DNA of 64,000 bases from Isochrysis galbana (GCA_018136815.1 CM030931.1:919511-983510); one strand, 5' to 3'. Shown: positions 8,516 to 22,080, numbered from the stretch's first letter. Numbers and translations: made by a program. The notes: generated by a model not told the origin, from the sequence alone.

Positions 8516-11500
8516 ATGTGGCAGCAAAGTGGACGAGGTGGCCGTGGCAGGGGAGGCGGTGGTGGATACGGCAAGGGGCGCGGGTACAGCAAAGGCGGAG
8601 GCAGCTACAGATACGACCAAGACTGGCCGGACGGCACGCGTGGCGGGAGCCGGGGAGGAGGCAAGGGCGGCGGCGGCAAGGGCGGCGGCGGCAAGGGCGG
8701 CGGCGGCAAGGGCGGTGGCGGCAAGGGCGGTAGTGGGAAGGGCGGTGGTGGAAAGAGCGGTGGGAATAAGTGGCATGACCGGCCCATCGACTCGCGCACG
8801 CCGAGCGAGAAGAATGCGGATGTTGACCAAATTGACGCCATCTTTGGCTACCACAAGCTTGACAAGACTTCAGAAGCCGGCAAGGAGCACGTTGGTTGGA
8901 TGACCAACATGCGACAGCTCGTCGTTGAAGATGAGGAAGGTGGCCAACGCGCTGCGTGTGAGTACTACTTCCTCGCGCCTGATGGAACAGGTTTCAAGGT
9001 GGGAGAGGTCAACACTGCATATTGGCATCAAACCGCTGCAGATGCTAATATGAGCTCTAGCCGGAGGCTTGCTCTTCTTGTTTGTGGCACACAACTGCTT
9101 GGCCCTCTGCCTCGTTGCGTTATGGCGTCCCTGTCTCACGCCTCTTAATCCGTGCCCCAGGCGATGGTGACCGCGCCGCCATACTTTTATGTGGGTGTGA
9201 AGGCAGGCACTGAGAACGAGGTTGAATCAGCGCTCCGTCGCAGGTTTGCGGATCAGATCCGTGAAGTGTCTCAGGTGCGTGACCGTCAGGGTGGGGAAAT
9301 TCGCGTTTGTATGGGTTGGCAACGTTTGCACGTGCGTTGAGCTGCAAGCTTTCGCGCAGCCCAACAGTGCAAGTTGCAAGCCGGCAGGAGGCCTTGAGCG
9401 TTGCACATGAGCCCATGAGTGTTGTTCAGTCACCCAACTCGTATTTGTCATCCGGCTTTCGCAATACTCACGAGCCGCCCTCGGTCCCCACTCGCCTTCT
9501 TAATCTGCTTAAGATTGACAAGGAAGATCTTGCACTTCCGAATCACCTCGCCGGCCTCAAAAAGACGTATCTACAGCTCAAATTTGACAACACGCGGCAC
9601 CTCATGGATGTACGGAAGGTGAATCCCTTGCAGCTCTTGGGCCGCGCGCTGAGCCGCACGCCGAGCTCCGGATCGGAGTCTGAAGCCAAATTATATCGGT
9701 GCTGCGTGGAAGTGCCTGCACATGTTTAGGCGTCTATCGACATCACGCTTTACCACTGGTTTCGTCAGGTGTTGCTTCCAGTGGCTCAACGCAACAAGCA
9801 GCGTGGCAAGGCTAGGGCTGCGTACGCTGCTGCTGCTGGATTCAGCGACAACTTCGACTCTTACGCCGATGCAGCTGCAGGCGCTGGTGGCAGCGTCATC
9901 CGCGGTAGTGGCGCCGCGGTAGTGCGGCGAGGAGACGACTGGATGGAACACGTTGAAGAGCTTCGTGAATACGACGTGCCGTACCACCACCGCATAGCTA
10001 TTGACACCGGACGCCGTGTGGGCCTGTGGTGCGTGCTCGCATTGTTGGCCTGCCCCTTATTTCGAGGCATAGAATACGCCCAACGTGTACGCATGCGACT
10101 TTGGAACTTACTCTGACGCATGGACATGGTTTGCCCCCCGATATTGCTGAAATTCGGCATCGTCGTCTCGTTTGCTTTTCGAGCTCACTGAGAGAGCATG
10201 TGGAGTGTCATCAGGTACACTGTTCGTGAAGAGGCTGGCACGACAACCATAACTCCATGCGCCGAGCGCAAGGCCTTCGGAGAGCCACGCGTGCTAGCAT
10301 ATGATATCGAGTGCGTGAAGCAGCCGCTCAAATTTCCCGACGCGACTGTTGATCCTGTGATGATGATTTCGTATATGATAGACGGGCAGGTAACCAAGTC
10401 TCCTGAAAGCCTCCCTTTTCCGAGGAGGGATGGGTTCCAAGAGGGTCCGAGGAATGATGGCAAGGGCTAGCGCGAGCTAATAGGGACGGGATCCATTTCA
10501 TGACCCGTTTAGCTGATTTCGCGCTAAGACAATACGTACTGCTACAGCTGTTGCTGAATCCCGCTCATGTCCTGCGAAGTGGCGACTTTATGGAGCGTGC
10601 ATTTCCGAGGGCGGCTGTTGTGGACCGGGCGTATGCCACACGTTTGCTGACACATATGCCACACGCTGACTGACACACCTTCCTACACCTACAGGGCTAT
10701 CTGATTATCAATCGTGAGACAGTCTCTGAGGACATCGAGAGCTTCGAGTACACACCCAAGACGGAATTCCCTGGTCCTTTTGAGGTGAGTTGTGAGCTGT
10801 GAGTACCAGAATGTCGATGACCAGCCCTAGCCCGTAGTGAAGGTGTCTGCAGCAACGATGCGAGCATGCACTCACAGGTGTGACGTGACCGAGACATTCC
10901 CAAAAAAATTTTTGCTTCCGCTCAGGTCTTCAACGAGGTCGATGAGGTTGCGCTCCTCCGCCGTTTCATTCTTCACATTCGGAACCTGAAACCGCACATT
11001 ATGGTGACATACAACGGAGATAACTTCGATTGGCCATATGTCCGCAAACGTTGCGAGGTGAATGATGATACTGTACCCTTCACACGCATGCCACTCTCGC
11101 GAACGGCTGCGCTTGCGTGCTTGTTTGCTTGGTGAAGGTGCTCGCTCCTCGTTGCCTTGTAGGTGCACGGCATTGACCTCAAAGCTGAAATCGGCTTTGA
11201 CCACTCAAGCAGCGACAACGGGGCCTTCTTCGTATCTCCCTCTATCACACACATTGACTGCATCCATTGGGTGAAGAGAGATTCGTACCTGCCTGCTGGA
11301 TCTCACGGCCTCAAGGCTGTCTGCCGAGCAAAGCTAGGGTGCGCCATTTCTTGAGCCCGCGTTCGCCCTTTGTTGTATGGCATGCTCCTACCTACCACCT
11401 CTGAGATCGAGGCCTCACCTTTCGTGCTTCCATCTTACAACCGTAGATATGAGCCTCTGGAGATTGACCCTGAAGACATGACTCGCTATGCAATCGAACA

Positions 11501-14500
11501 ACCTCAACTGATGGCATCGTATTCCGTCTCCGACGCCGTCGCCACATACTATCTCTTCATGAAGTACATCTACGGTTTCATTTTCTCTCTCTCTACGATC
11601 ATCCCTATGTCACCGGACGAAGTACTTCGCAAAGGCTCAGGTACCCTGTGCGAGTCGCTTCTCATGGTCGAGGCATACAATGCCAACGTCATCTGCCCCA
11701 ACAAGCAAGTGTGTGCAGCACTTTGCCGAACGCCTCTGCATCCTGCCGGCATATCGTCCATCCGAACTTGTGGGCTATATGCATTGCAACATCCGTAGTG
11801 CGGGCGACTACAATGCTCTCTTGATCGCATTCCAAGAGAATAGCCCACCTCCTATCGGTATCAGGTAGACGATGTAGGCGCCACGTACGGTGCTCACCTA
11901 CTCGAATCCGAGACCTACGTTGGTGGACATGTGGAATGCCTACAAACTGGAATATACCGCAATGACATCCCGCTGAAATTTCGCTTGGAACCAGAGGCGC
12001 TGCAGGTAAGTGAATCTGCTAGAGGGCAGGGCCTCTTTTGCAGCACTTGCTTAGCTGTAGCACCCACATGCAGCGATGCATGCGATGCTAGAATGCTCTG
12101 CATCTCGACCGGCACTTGCGGAACTTCCACCCTCGCTTGTCGACCGAGACACCCGAGTGAGTGCAACCATCAATTTCTTGCACTCGATCAGGGCCTGCTT
12201 GATCGCCTCGACGAGACCCTAACTTATGCCCTCGAGAAAGAGTGTGGCGTAGCTCGTTCGTCGGTAACCAACTACGATGAGATCCGCGAGCAGATCGCCG
12301 CGCCGCTGCGTGACTTGCGCGATAGACCTAACCGCATTCAAGAGCCCCTCATTTATCACCTCGATGTTGGCGCCATGTATCCAAACATTATCTTGACGAA
12401 CAGGTTGCAACCACCTGCAATTGTTACAGCTGAGGATTGCGCAAACTGCGAACACAATCGGCCAGAATCCAACTGCAAGCGGCCGCTCGAATGGATGTGG
12501 CGCGGAGAGGTAGGCTGCTCCTCTTCCGCCGCATGCGTGCCTCAGGTCGCATCACATCTCGCATGAAACGGCATCGTCTCCTCTGTACATTGAAAACCCG
12601 CCCCGCCCGCAGATTTTCCCGGCCACCCTAGGCGAGTCCAACGCCATCCGTGCGCAACTAGAGCACGAATTTTTCGCTGATAGCGAGGGAGGACCCCCAC
12701 GTTCATGGGCCGATCTCGATGCGCATGAGCAGAACACTCGGTTTCGTGCACGACTCAAGGAGTATTGCCAAAAGGTATACAAGAAGACACACATCACGAA
12801 ACAGGTGCGGATCGGACCATTCGCCTCGCGAGGCTCATGCGGTCCCTCACAAGGGCCATCATCGGTGATTGCTGTTTCTCATGTACCAATTCCCGCAAGA
12901 TGGGTTGAATACATGTCCACTATGGAGATCAGTGCTTCCGTGCTCCTAGTTGTATCTCTTTCCACCAAAGTGTTGTTCGCACGCGCATCTCACCCTCGGA
13001 TTTGGAATTGCAGGAACTCAAGACTGCTGTAACATGCCAACGCGAGAACCCATTCTACATTGATACCGTCAAAGCCTTCCGCGACCGTCGCTATGAGTAC
13101 AAAAAGCTGAACAAGCAGTGGGGCAAGAAACGTGCCAATGCAGAGGTGACGTGATGCGAGGCGTTGAGCGGCTGCCACAACTGTGCTTGCATTGAATGCA
13201 TCTTCACCTATCCCATTGCAATGATGTGACTTAGATTTCGGTTGTGCTCCGGCGCGTTCCTTGGGCTACTTGCCCTGACCCATTACGCCGTGTCTTTCCC
13301 TTATCGCCCTTGCCCAGCTGTCGATACCATCTTCATGATGCCATGCTCTCACTCGTTGCTCGAATCTAATCCTAGTCGTTGCTCCTTTCTAATCCTTCGA
13401 TCCTCACGGCTCCTTGTGTCCCGCAGGCAGCTGAAGATGCAAGCGCCCTCCTTGAGGCGAAGGCCATGTGTACGCTCTACGACTCGCTGCAACTAGGTGA
13501 GTAACACATGCCAGTGGATGGAGGCGAATCGTCTAGCTGGCATCGGATACATATCTTCACGGCCACTGCATCCAACGCTCAATCCTCGCCACGTTCTTGA
13601 GGCCAGGCCGCGTGCCGTCCATGCAAGTGGCTGCTAGAGATAAAGCGCCCTTCCTCACTCCCCTCGGACAGCTCACAAGTGCATCCTAAACTCGTTCTAT
13701 GGCTACGTGATGCGGCGCGGCGCTCGTTGGTACTCCATGGAGATGGCAGGTGTCGTCACATACACCGGTGCTGGAATCATCAAGCAGGTGCGAGCGATGG
13801 GCATTTCAAAGTGTTTTGGCATGCTTCTTGAGTTGCACGGCTGGACTTGATCCAACAAATTTACACCCGTTGTCACAGTGCTCACCTTGCAAGACGTATG
13901 TATTCTTCAGGCACGCACACTCGTTGAGAAGATTGGCAAGACTCTCGAGCTAGATACAGATGGCATTTGGTGCGTCCTTCCTGCCTCGTTCCCTCAAAAC
14001 GTGACGGCCACTACCTCGGACCCAGCAAAGCCAAAAGTCAGCATATCTTATCCTTGCGTCATGCTGAACGTGGACGTCGACAAGAATAATCACAACCCAC
14101 AATACCAAACGCAGAATCCGGAAACCGGTGAGCTCCTCACAAAGCCATATAGTGGGCTGCATTCTTTGTGATCGCGGGCGGCACCGTGCATCAAGCGGCC
14201 AAAAATGTCTGCGCCCTGGCATGCAGGCAAGTGGGACACGACGCGCGAAATGTCGATCGAGTTCGAGGTTGATGGCCCATATAAGGCAATGATCTTGCCC
14301 GCCTCAACCGAAGAGGGTCGGCTGCTCAAGAAGCGGTGAGCAGCTTGTTGCCAGCGCAGATAATAGTCCTTCAAGAAGCTCGCACCATAGCTGGCCTTAC
14401 ACATCGCAAGGATACCCAAGCTAGCAAAGCTCGGAAACTCTGTCATGTCATGAGTGCTCTGACCTCGCAGTTACGCGGTGTTTGAGCTCAATGGTGACCT

Positions 14501-17500
14501 TGCCGAACTCAAGGGCTTCGAAGTGAAGCGTCGAGGAGAGCTGCAACTAATAAAGGTCTTCCAAACCCAGGTATATAGTCCCCAACATGAGCAGTGAGAT
14601 TTGTGTCAAGTTGTCATTCTTTTGTTGCGCCCGTTGTGGTCTCCAGGTGTTCCATGACGGTGCTTTCCTAGAGGGCTCAACACTTGCCGAGTGCTACGCC
14701 TCCGTTGCAAAGGTTGCGGACCGTTGGCTCGACGTAATTGACTCGGCAGGTCCGATCGCCCCGCCCAGCGCCATAATAATATTGCCCACAAGAATCTCGT
14801 TCCTTGACAACGATCTTATAGAGAAGGAGGCAAAGAGTCAATGAGCTATTTGACTCATTGTATGAGCCCCTGGACTCGGTGTTCCTTGCACGCAGGCATT
14901 GACATGGAAGATGATGAGTTGCTCGAGTTGTTCTCCGAGCAAAAGTCTATGAGCAAGACCATCGAGGAGTACGGAGCTCAGAAGAGCGCTGCCCTAACGG
15001 TCGCACGCCGCCTCGCTGAGTTCCTCGGAGCTCAGATGGTCAAGGTGTGACGCTAGCTCGAGATCAATGCATGCCACGCCTTTCTTCAGTTTCGTGTGTT
15101 CGTATTTCTGCGTCGAATCCTTCGCCTTGCGTGATTTCTTTCCAGAAACTGTGCATCTCAAGTCGGTTCGTGTTACTGACTGTCAGGACGCTGGGCTTGC
15201 TTGCAAATTCGTTGTGGCTGCCAAGCCCGCTGACCGTCCCGTCACCGAGCGTGCGATACCGACGACCATCTTTGATGCTGAGCCTTCCGTGAAGGTGAGA
15301 AATAGTCCATTGATTCGCGGCGCCATCCCCGGCTAAGACGCTCCCCTCTTTTCGGCACACGGAGCCCTGTTACGCATTTCTCGCCTTTATGCCCTCGTGT
15401 GCCCCTTCCAAAGGTTCATTTTCTACGCAAGTGGCTGCGTGATCGGTCCCTTTCCGCAGACGATGTAAATGTTCACACCATTCTCGACTGGGGCTATTAC
15501 CGTACGCGTCTCGAGGTTGCTATCCAGAAGATCATCACAATCCCTGCTGCGTGCCAAAAGGTGACAGCTTCAACCATCGCTCGCTGCACATGTATCTGTT
15601 GGGTTCACGCCTTATCGCCGTCTTTGTATCTAGGTTTCGAACCCTGTCCCGCGAGTCCGCCATCCTGATTGGCTTGGAAAGGTCGTTCGCGAGCAGGATG
15701 ACACGTATAAGCAACAATCTGTCAAAAGTATGTTCAAGGTAGGAATGCAATTTGCCGAATGCCGCCGTGCACTCTGCAAGCTCATGGCTGCGCGCCTCGT
15801 CGTTTCTTTGGATATAGCTCCATTTTCACAGCTTTTCCCAGCCTCGTCAGCGCCCTCCGGCACAGCGCCCTCCGGCACAGCGCCCTCCGGCACTCGAGCG
15901 AACTTCTTAGCTGCACGAACTGCACTTGAGCCCCGCCCTGGGGCTGCCTTTGAACTATGCGTTCGACATTCCCTCGCCGCCGTCCATCCCACAAGCGGTC
16001 CATCTACCAGCATCATGCCACCTTCCGCAGGCTAGCATGGATGCCGGAGCAAAGACCGTTGACATGGAGGATCTCCTTAGCGGCGATAGGACCAGTGGTG
16101 CAAAGCCTGCCGTCGTGCATCGCAAGCGAGCCAAGGGCATCTCGGTTGTGACATCACGCATCGAAACGGAATCTTTAGACGTTGATATCGCAGCTCCTGC
16201 ATCCAAGAGTGCTACCCTAGCGCCGAGTACGCTTAGCACCGATGACACGAGGAACCTGGACTCAAATGAAGAGCCGAGCGTCGTGGAGATTGACGCGGAT
16301 GGCGATGACAGCGCGGTGGTGAATCCGAGTACTCCGCGCGCTGACAATGGCGGAGATGAAAAGCGGGATGCGGCCGCAGGAGCGGATCCATCGACACTTC
16401 GGATGGGTACCGAGGAATGGCTGCGGGCTCGGAAAGCCAAGTGGCGCGAGCTTCGTGACGAGCGCAAGCGCCGGCGGGGCGAAGTGAGCGGGATCGCGTC
16501 TCGCAGGACCGGTGTAAGCGCTGTTGGCGTGGCCCCGTCGGCAAGCAGCGGTATGGGGGCCTTCTACTCGCAACAGACCGCCACTTTGCATGCGACGCCG
16601 TGGCAGCTGCTCACTATCCAAGAAGGAACCACGCCGGGCGAGCTGCACGCGTGGGTGATCCTCTCCTCTCGTACAGGCTTAACGATGCACTCAATCCCTA
16701 TCATCGTGCCTCGTACGGTATACGTCGCCATGTCTACACCGCATGATCATCCCGGCTGGGTGCGTGTTCAACGTCGCTTGCCCAGAGACGCACGAGCAGC
16801 TTATCTATACGAGGTCTCCCTTTCAGAGGAGGACTTTCGTGCCAGTCATGGTGCGCTCTTCCGCCGCTCCCCACAGCCGCGCTGTCCATTTTGCGTCTCA
16901 GCTTGCGACTTGCACATGCCATGTGCACCTAGGCGTCGCCCCTTCGACTTGACGCACATCGCTCATCTCTTAATCCATTTCATCGAAGATTGAGACGCTC
17001 CAACCACACCTCTTCCGCTTTCAGGGGACGCCTCGCGCTGGCTTGAAGTGCCGAATGTCGAGGCGGTCTACCATACGTCTTATTCCCCGCTGCTGCGTGC
17101 CGTTGTGGCACTCGGCAACTGTTGTTGTGTCCATCGGGGCATGCCACGTCGCTCGGCACACGAGGGATTCGAACTGCACGAGCTTAAGTCGTTGCCCTCT
17201 TTTTCGTCCCAATACCTACAGCCCCCCATTCAAAACGCAAACCCAAGTGACAATGCTTGCGCGTCTGCATCGCCACCGACTTTGGGAGCCGGCTGCAAGC
17301 AACTGTCAGTCTACATGACCGGGAATGGTGGACGTGGGGTAGCAGCTTTCATTGCTGACTGGCAGAAGACAGCGTTGATCTTACTCATCCGCCCGCGAGG
17401 GTCAGGAGTTGCCGAGGCAGCTCGCAGCGCCATGATCACCCATCCCCTTTCTGCCCACCTTTCTCTAACACTCGAGGCGGTGGACTCATGGGAAGCGGCG

Positions 17501-20500
17501 TTTGGTCGGCTGCAGCGGTTGTTGCCCGCATATCTGACTGCAGCTCGAGGTCCCTTGCTCACACTCACACAAACACCCCGTTCAGCTACCGAGCTCTTTT
17601 CGCTGGCGCCAGCCCTCCGTCAGCTGCCGCTCATCGAAGTACCTCATCATGGACGGGATGGTGATTGGGGCGCTACCCGTCTCCTGGGCGCCGGCTGGCA
17701 GTCCATCGCAGTATCACGTGCGCTCGACCGTTACATGGAGCTCGGAGGGTGGTGGACGGAGAAGTTGGCGATGTCTAGGTACACGAACGTACCCATCGGC
17801 CTACTTGCGAGGCCTAATCCGAGTGCTTACGCCGCGGATGTCGCCTTCCAGCGCCGCCTCCTTGCGACGGGCCACCTGTCGTGGGCCAGTGAGACGGCTA
17901 CACCTGATCTCGGTGGAGTACCCCCAGATGGATGGTTTGACGAGGAAGAGCTCGCTAATCCAGAGACGGAGGCGCCTGGCATGTACCGCTCCATGTACGC
18001 CTACACACTGTGCTCCGTTATGGTGCCTCGCATCCGAGCTCTCTCGCCTGCTGAATTTCAAACGCAGAGGACCGAATCCCTGATGGCGACGGCTCTCCCA
18101 AGTCCATCGCCCCTGCTTGACGAGGCCGTGAAACCTGCCTCAACCACCGCCGCCCGACCGCACTCTTTTTTGCTGTTCAGGTGCATAACGCTGTCTCTAG
18201 AGCGGCTTGCAGTGAATACACTCATCCGTTCAAAGCACGTGCACGACCTTGACGGCCTTGAAACGGTGCGTACAACTTCACTCACTGGCCTCCCATCACC
18301 ATATTCATTCTCAGCCTTATGTCCACCAATTCGCCGATTTCTCTGCCGCGCTGCGTAAGGAACAGCGCGTGGTATTTGGCGCTCACCTACCCCGTCTCTT
18401 ACCCATAGGTGCAGCAGCTCTTCACGCACGACTCCGGCGAACTTAGCGCGCGAGCAAAGCATCCCGACGATCCTGCTGCCACTGCAGCGGCGCTGCGCGT
18501 CCTCAAGCAACTGGTGCGAACATAGGCTTCGGGATCGCGAACTTCGTGACCCTCTAATGCATGCGTGCATAGCCTGTGCCCATGAACCTGATGCCCCCTA
18601 GACATTTTGGCGCCTTGATAGATGTGTACCTCGTGTCCCCGGCCTATGGCGTCCCTTTGCCTCCTTGTAGAATCGCGCCTCAATTGACCGCTCACAAGCT
18701 TTGTCCTACAGGTGGGCGATTGGTTGCGAGACGTCGTCGAGAGCGACAGTGCACAAGCCGACGAGCTTCTCGTTTCCACTTGGCAGTGGCTATCTTCACC
18801 AACCTCACTTCTTTACGAACCGGCCATTCACCGCCTGGTACATTCATTGATGAGAAAGGTGAATCTGCCAAGACAGACTACAGTCGTGCTTGCAATCGTG
18901 TAGTCCTGCTCCCCTTGGTCTTTCCCGTGGTTCCCCCACATACTCATCTTGCTGTCGATCCTTGTGGCGTGGGTAGTCTCGATCCTTGTGCGCGCCCTTT
19001 CTCCATAGGTCTGGTTGCAGCTCCTTGCTGAGTTGCGGTCTCTTGGCGCCAAGGTCGTCGCCGCAGATTTCAGCTCAATCATTATTGCGACCGATAAACC
19101 GTCATTCGTTGCCGCGGAGGCATACGCACACTCGATCGTGGCGTCCATCACCGCACGAGACGTCTTCAGTTGGCTTTCAATCGAGCCGACGACGTGAGCC
19201 CCACGCATAGCCCCGGTTTTTAAAGCTCAGCTCGTCCCTCTCACAAGTCCAGACAACACCATCGGCTAACTATCCTACGCCCCATTCCGTCCACTTCTGC
19301 GAATCAATCAGGTATTGGTCTGCGCTCCTTTATGTGGACCGAGCAAACTACACAGGGGTGTCGCACGTTACCCGCGATGAACTCGCAGCTCAAATCCAGG
19401 CAGAGCAAGACGCTGCCGCCGCTAAAGGAGTTGACGAGCAAGACATTTTGGATCTAGACGCCGAGGCTGATACTCTCTCTAAACCAGCAGCAAGCGCGAC
19501 GGACGAGGATGAGGGCAGCATCGGCGGTATCGAAGTGGAAGCTACACATGCGGAGGAGGAGGAGGAGGAGGAGGAGGATCTCCTCGAGGCTGCAGCACGA
19601 GATGCGAACGCCGCCACACATCGCGAATCCTCTCCATGGGATGGAGAGGCCGGGAACACTTGCGAGTCTGCCGACGATATAGATGGCGCACCGGTGCGTG
19701 TCGAGCGAGGAGAGGGAGGCAAGTGGCTTCGTAGCGACGCTGAGATGGACGGTAACGGAGTGGACACGATCTCGGAGGAAGCTGCAGAAAAGACAGTTAG
19801 CCCTGTGCAAATGGCCGCCGCACTCATCGAGCGAGAAGGGGACGCGGCGACAGCTCGAACCGACAGCCGATGGAATTTGCTCTCATTCCTTCCGCCTCGC
19901 ATTCAGCCGGAATTCGTTGCGCTTGCGGCCGCATTCGCGGCACAGCCGTGGGCAGTGGCGGCTGAAAGGGCGCGCGACGAGGGTCGGTCAGCCCCCACTC
20001 TTGATGAAGTTGCACGTGAGGCCGCCATCTACTTCGATTCCGAATTTTCGATGCATGTCATCGAGACAGTCGCTGAAGTCCGCACGACACTTTCGTCGGC
20101 CAGCGCTGTCGAGCTTCGTAATCCTACCGAAAATGAGCCATTGACCGAAGAGGAGGAAACATCTTTCCCTCAGGCTGCAGGTGCATTTTTGACGATGACC
20201 TCGCCGGCGCTTGAGTTCACGAAAGCGCTGTGCCATCTGATGTCGCTGGACGCTGAGCTCACGGAGCCAGCACTGCGCCTTCGTCGCAATCTGCTCAAAC
20301 TTCTCGGCATCGCTGAATTCGCCGCCGAGTCACGCTTCGTCAACCCCTGCCGCACCTATGTGATGCCCGACGCCGGGTGCTCATTTTGTCACCATGTGCG
20401 CGATATTGACATGTGTCGTGACGCAACCGCCAGTCGCGAATGGCTGTGCACCGCCTGTGGGTCTCCCTTCGAACCCGAGATCATTGAGGCCAGGCTGGTA

Positions 20501-20755
20501 GCAGTGGTGCAGACGCGAGCGCTCGCTTTCATCTCGCAGGATCGTGAGTGCCGTCAATGTCGGGTCGTGCAGCGTTCGGAGTTGCAGCACCGGTGCCCAA
20601 ACTGTGCGGGTGTATTCACTTTGCGCAAGCCGATCGCAAGCTTCTCGGCAACACTCGACACGTTCAGTGGGATTGCACGCCACTTTGGCATGCCTTGGCT
20701 GCTCGAGGTATGTGAATGGCAGCGCGCTCACGCACTCCGCAAGTTTGAGCCATAG
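8516..20755 (+). CDS. POLE: DNA polymerase epsilon catalytic subunit, 30 exons
   Basis: Leading-strand replicative polymerase with proofreading. Exons: 8516-8998, 9161-9274, 9514-9618, 9769-10028, 10197-10389, 10695-10784, 10926-11057, 11163-11338, 11447-11708, 11865-12005, 12192-12509, 12613-12804, 13014-13145, 13427-13496, 13672-13787, 13911-14127, 14227-14335, 14471-14570, 14647-14749, 14896-15044, 15187-15294, 15414-15560, 15634-15738, 16031-16850, 17025-18265, 18315-18371, 18409-18513, 18712-18858, 19009-19193, 19312-20755. About 2600 residues; human is 2286. Exonuclease motifs: YDIEC (exon 5), [12 protein letters not shown] (exon 7), [11 protein letters not shown] (exon 9). Polymerase motifs: [12 protein letters not shown] (exon 11), [20 protein letters not shown] (exon 15), [12 protein letters not shown] (exon 16). 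Exon 30 ends with two Cys clusters (CSFCHH..CTACG; CRQC..CPNC) and the family's C-terminal [12 protein letters not shown]. Introns are GT-AG and phases agree throughout. The starts of exons 3 and 5 are least certain. Odd: a long Gly-Lys N-terminus and an acidic insert in exon 30. Confidence 0.97.
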
Positions 20756-21085
20756 GCCTCAGGTAACGACATCACGAATGGTGTCTTTCCCTTTTGGGAC
20801 TACAAAGGATTCAAGAAGGAACTGACCCGCTTCCTCAAGTGTGGCCGGTGCACCCCCGATTGCGAACGAGTTGCGCACCCAGCGAAGTCAAATGATAATA
20901 AAGTAACTGAATATAAGTGCCGCTACATGGGAGAGGGGAGGCAGTTGCCGGGGCAAGTAGGGGGGGACCCTCGGGAATCCTTGGAACCCCCCCAAAAAAG
21001 CCTTCAAATATTCTCGCCTCGCGCGCGGCTCTGGGGCGCCCTTCAGTAGCCACGCCCATACATACCTATTCTTTCCATCATTGTC
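20756..21085. other. POLE 3' flank with inverted Family I 3' end
   Basis: 20759-20870 is an open stretch after the POLE stop that could encode a WDYKGFKKELTRFLKCGRC peptide, unrelated to known POLE ends. An AATAAAG signal lies at 20898 and could serve POLE polyadenylation. From about 21050 back to 20998 the minus strand reads as a Family I 3' end (GGCTACTG, then GCGCGAGGCGAGAATATTTG). Confidence 0.5.
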
Positions 21086-21087
21086 CG

Positions 21088-21567
21088 CCAACTAACTTTA
21101 TAGTTGGTTGCCATGGAGCGCGCCGCCGAGGCCCTCCTCTGCCCTTTGGGCCCCCCGCCGAGGGCGCCCCCCGAGTACCCATGGAGCAGTCGTTGGCGAA
21201 GCGACCGCGTCCGCCCGCGGAGGCCGAGCAGGCGAGTGCGATCCCGGTCGCGCCGCACGGCCCGTGGCCTCGGCCACACCCAGCACAGCAGCCATGTTGG
21301 CCCACCCCATGGTGGGCAACAGGCTGTAGATTGCAACAGCCCATCAACATCAACAGATCGAGACCGGGAGCACTTTCGCAGCCCATCTGGCACAACCCCA
21401 ACGCGCGCGGCCCCCGTGTGCCACCGATGTGGGCGGAACTATGGAGCGCGCTGGATTGTAACATGATACACAATGCCTACTCAGACGGGGTCGCTACCCC
21501 TTTTACAAAGGAAGAGTGCGAGCGCTGCGCGCTGCTTTCCCAACAACGACACATACACAAAATTTAA
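21088..21567 (+). mobile_element. Family I element with ORF1-like coding remnant
   Basis: The hairpin CCAACTA (21088-21094) / TAGTTGG (21101-21107) precedes ATGGAGCGCGCC at 21113. The ORF starts MERAAEAL, is rich in Pro, Arg and Ser, and holds a C-x2-C motif (PVCHRCGRNY). In another frame, near 21470-21530, a HNAYSDGVATPFTKEEC segment resembles one at about 58965-59015 (HNVFKGGAFTTPYSK). The frame change means this copy is broken. Probably the ORF1 of a non-LTR retroelement. Confidence 0.6.
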
Positions 21568-21570
21568 AGG

Positions 21571-22080
21571 AGAAGGTGTCGTTCCGTCAATTGTGGGGCA
21601 TCAGTCGAATTGAGCGATCAAATGTCCACAGTTATGTATGTAGTATTTTAAAATTAAATAAGGGCTAGCCGTGCGTGGGGATAACAACTTTTTTCTCTGC
21701 TTTTTCCCGCGGTGCATGTATGTTCCCCCGCGGGGACGCCGTGCGTGCGCATGCAAACGCTTTTCCTCTAAGGCCGACAACTACATAAACATGCAGTTTA
21801 ATGAATAGTATCCACTGAGCACCTGTGATGACTTGCAATCACATTGGGCACGCCGTGCATTGGGCACGGCGCGATGTGCATCGGTCCCCCCGCGGAGACG
21901 CCGTGCGTGCGCATGCCGACTTTTTCCCTCTGCGTGCCACCTAAGGCGCACAACTACGTAAACGTGCAATATAAGAGATGTTTCTTTACGCAGCGCGTGT
22001 GATGACTTGCAATCACATTGTGCACACCGTGCATGGGCACGGCGCGATGTGCATCGGCCCCCCCGCGGGGACTCATGGCA
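21571..22080 (-). repeat. Monomer repeat, minus-strand copy (copy 2)
   Basis: Near-identical inverted copy of 40700-41215. On the minus strand it has two monomers with CACATCGCGCCGTGCCC and GTGATTGCAAGTCATCA, then the AT-rich ATTTAATTTTAAAATAC end, GTGGACATTTGATCGCTCAA and TTGACGGAACGACACCTTC at about 21592-21574. It lies against the LINE ORF2 remnant that starts near 22080. Confidence 0.75.

Noticed and set aside
8364-8903. Long ORFs on both strands overlapping the first POLE exon
   Set aside because: They are frame-shifted readings of the GGCAAGGGCGGC repeat (poly-Pro, poly-Ala) and lack any conserved sequence; the POLE frame explains the region.
11839-11857. A 19-nt micro-exon in POLE
   Set aside because: It would need a 20-nt intron. 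A single acceptor at 11864 gives an in-phase join (NKQ to [18 protein letters not shown]) that fits the family.
15841-15896. Three copies of CAGCGCCCTCCGGCA as a coding repeat in POLE
   Set aside because: It lies in the intron between 15738 and 16031; including it breaks phase and the family alignment.
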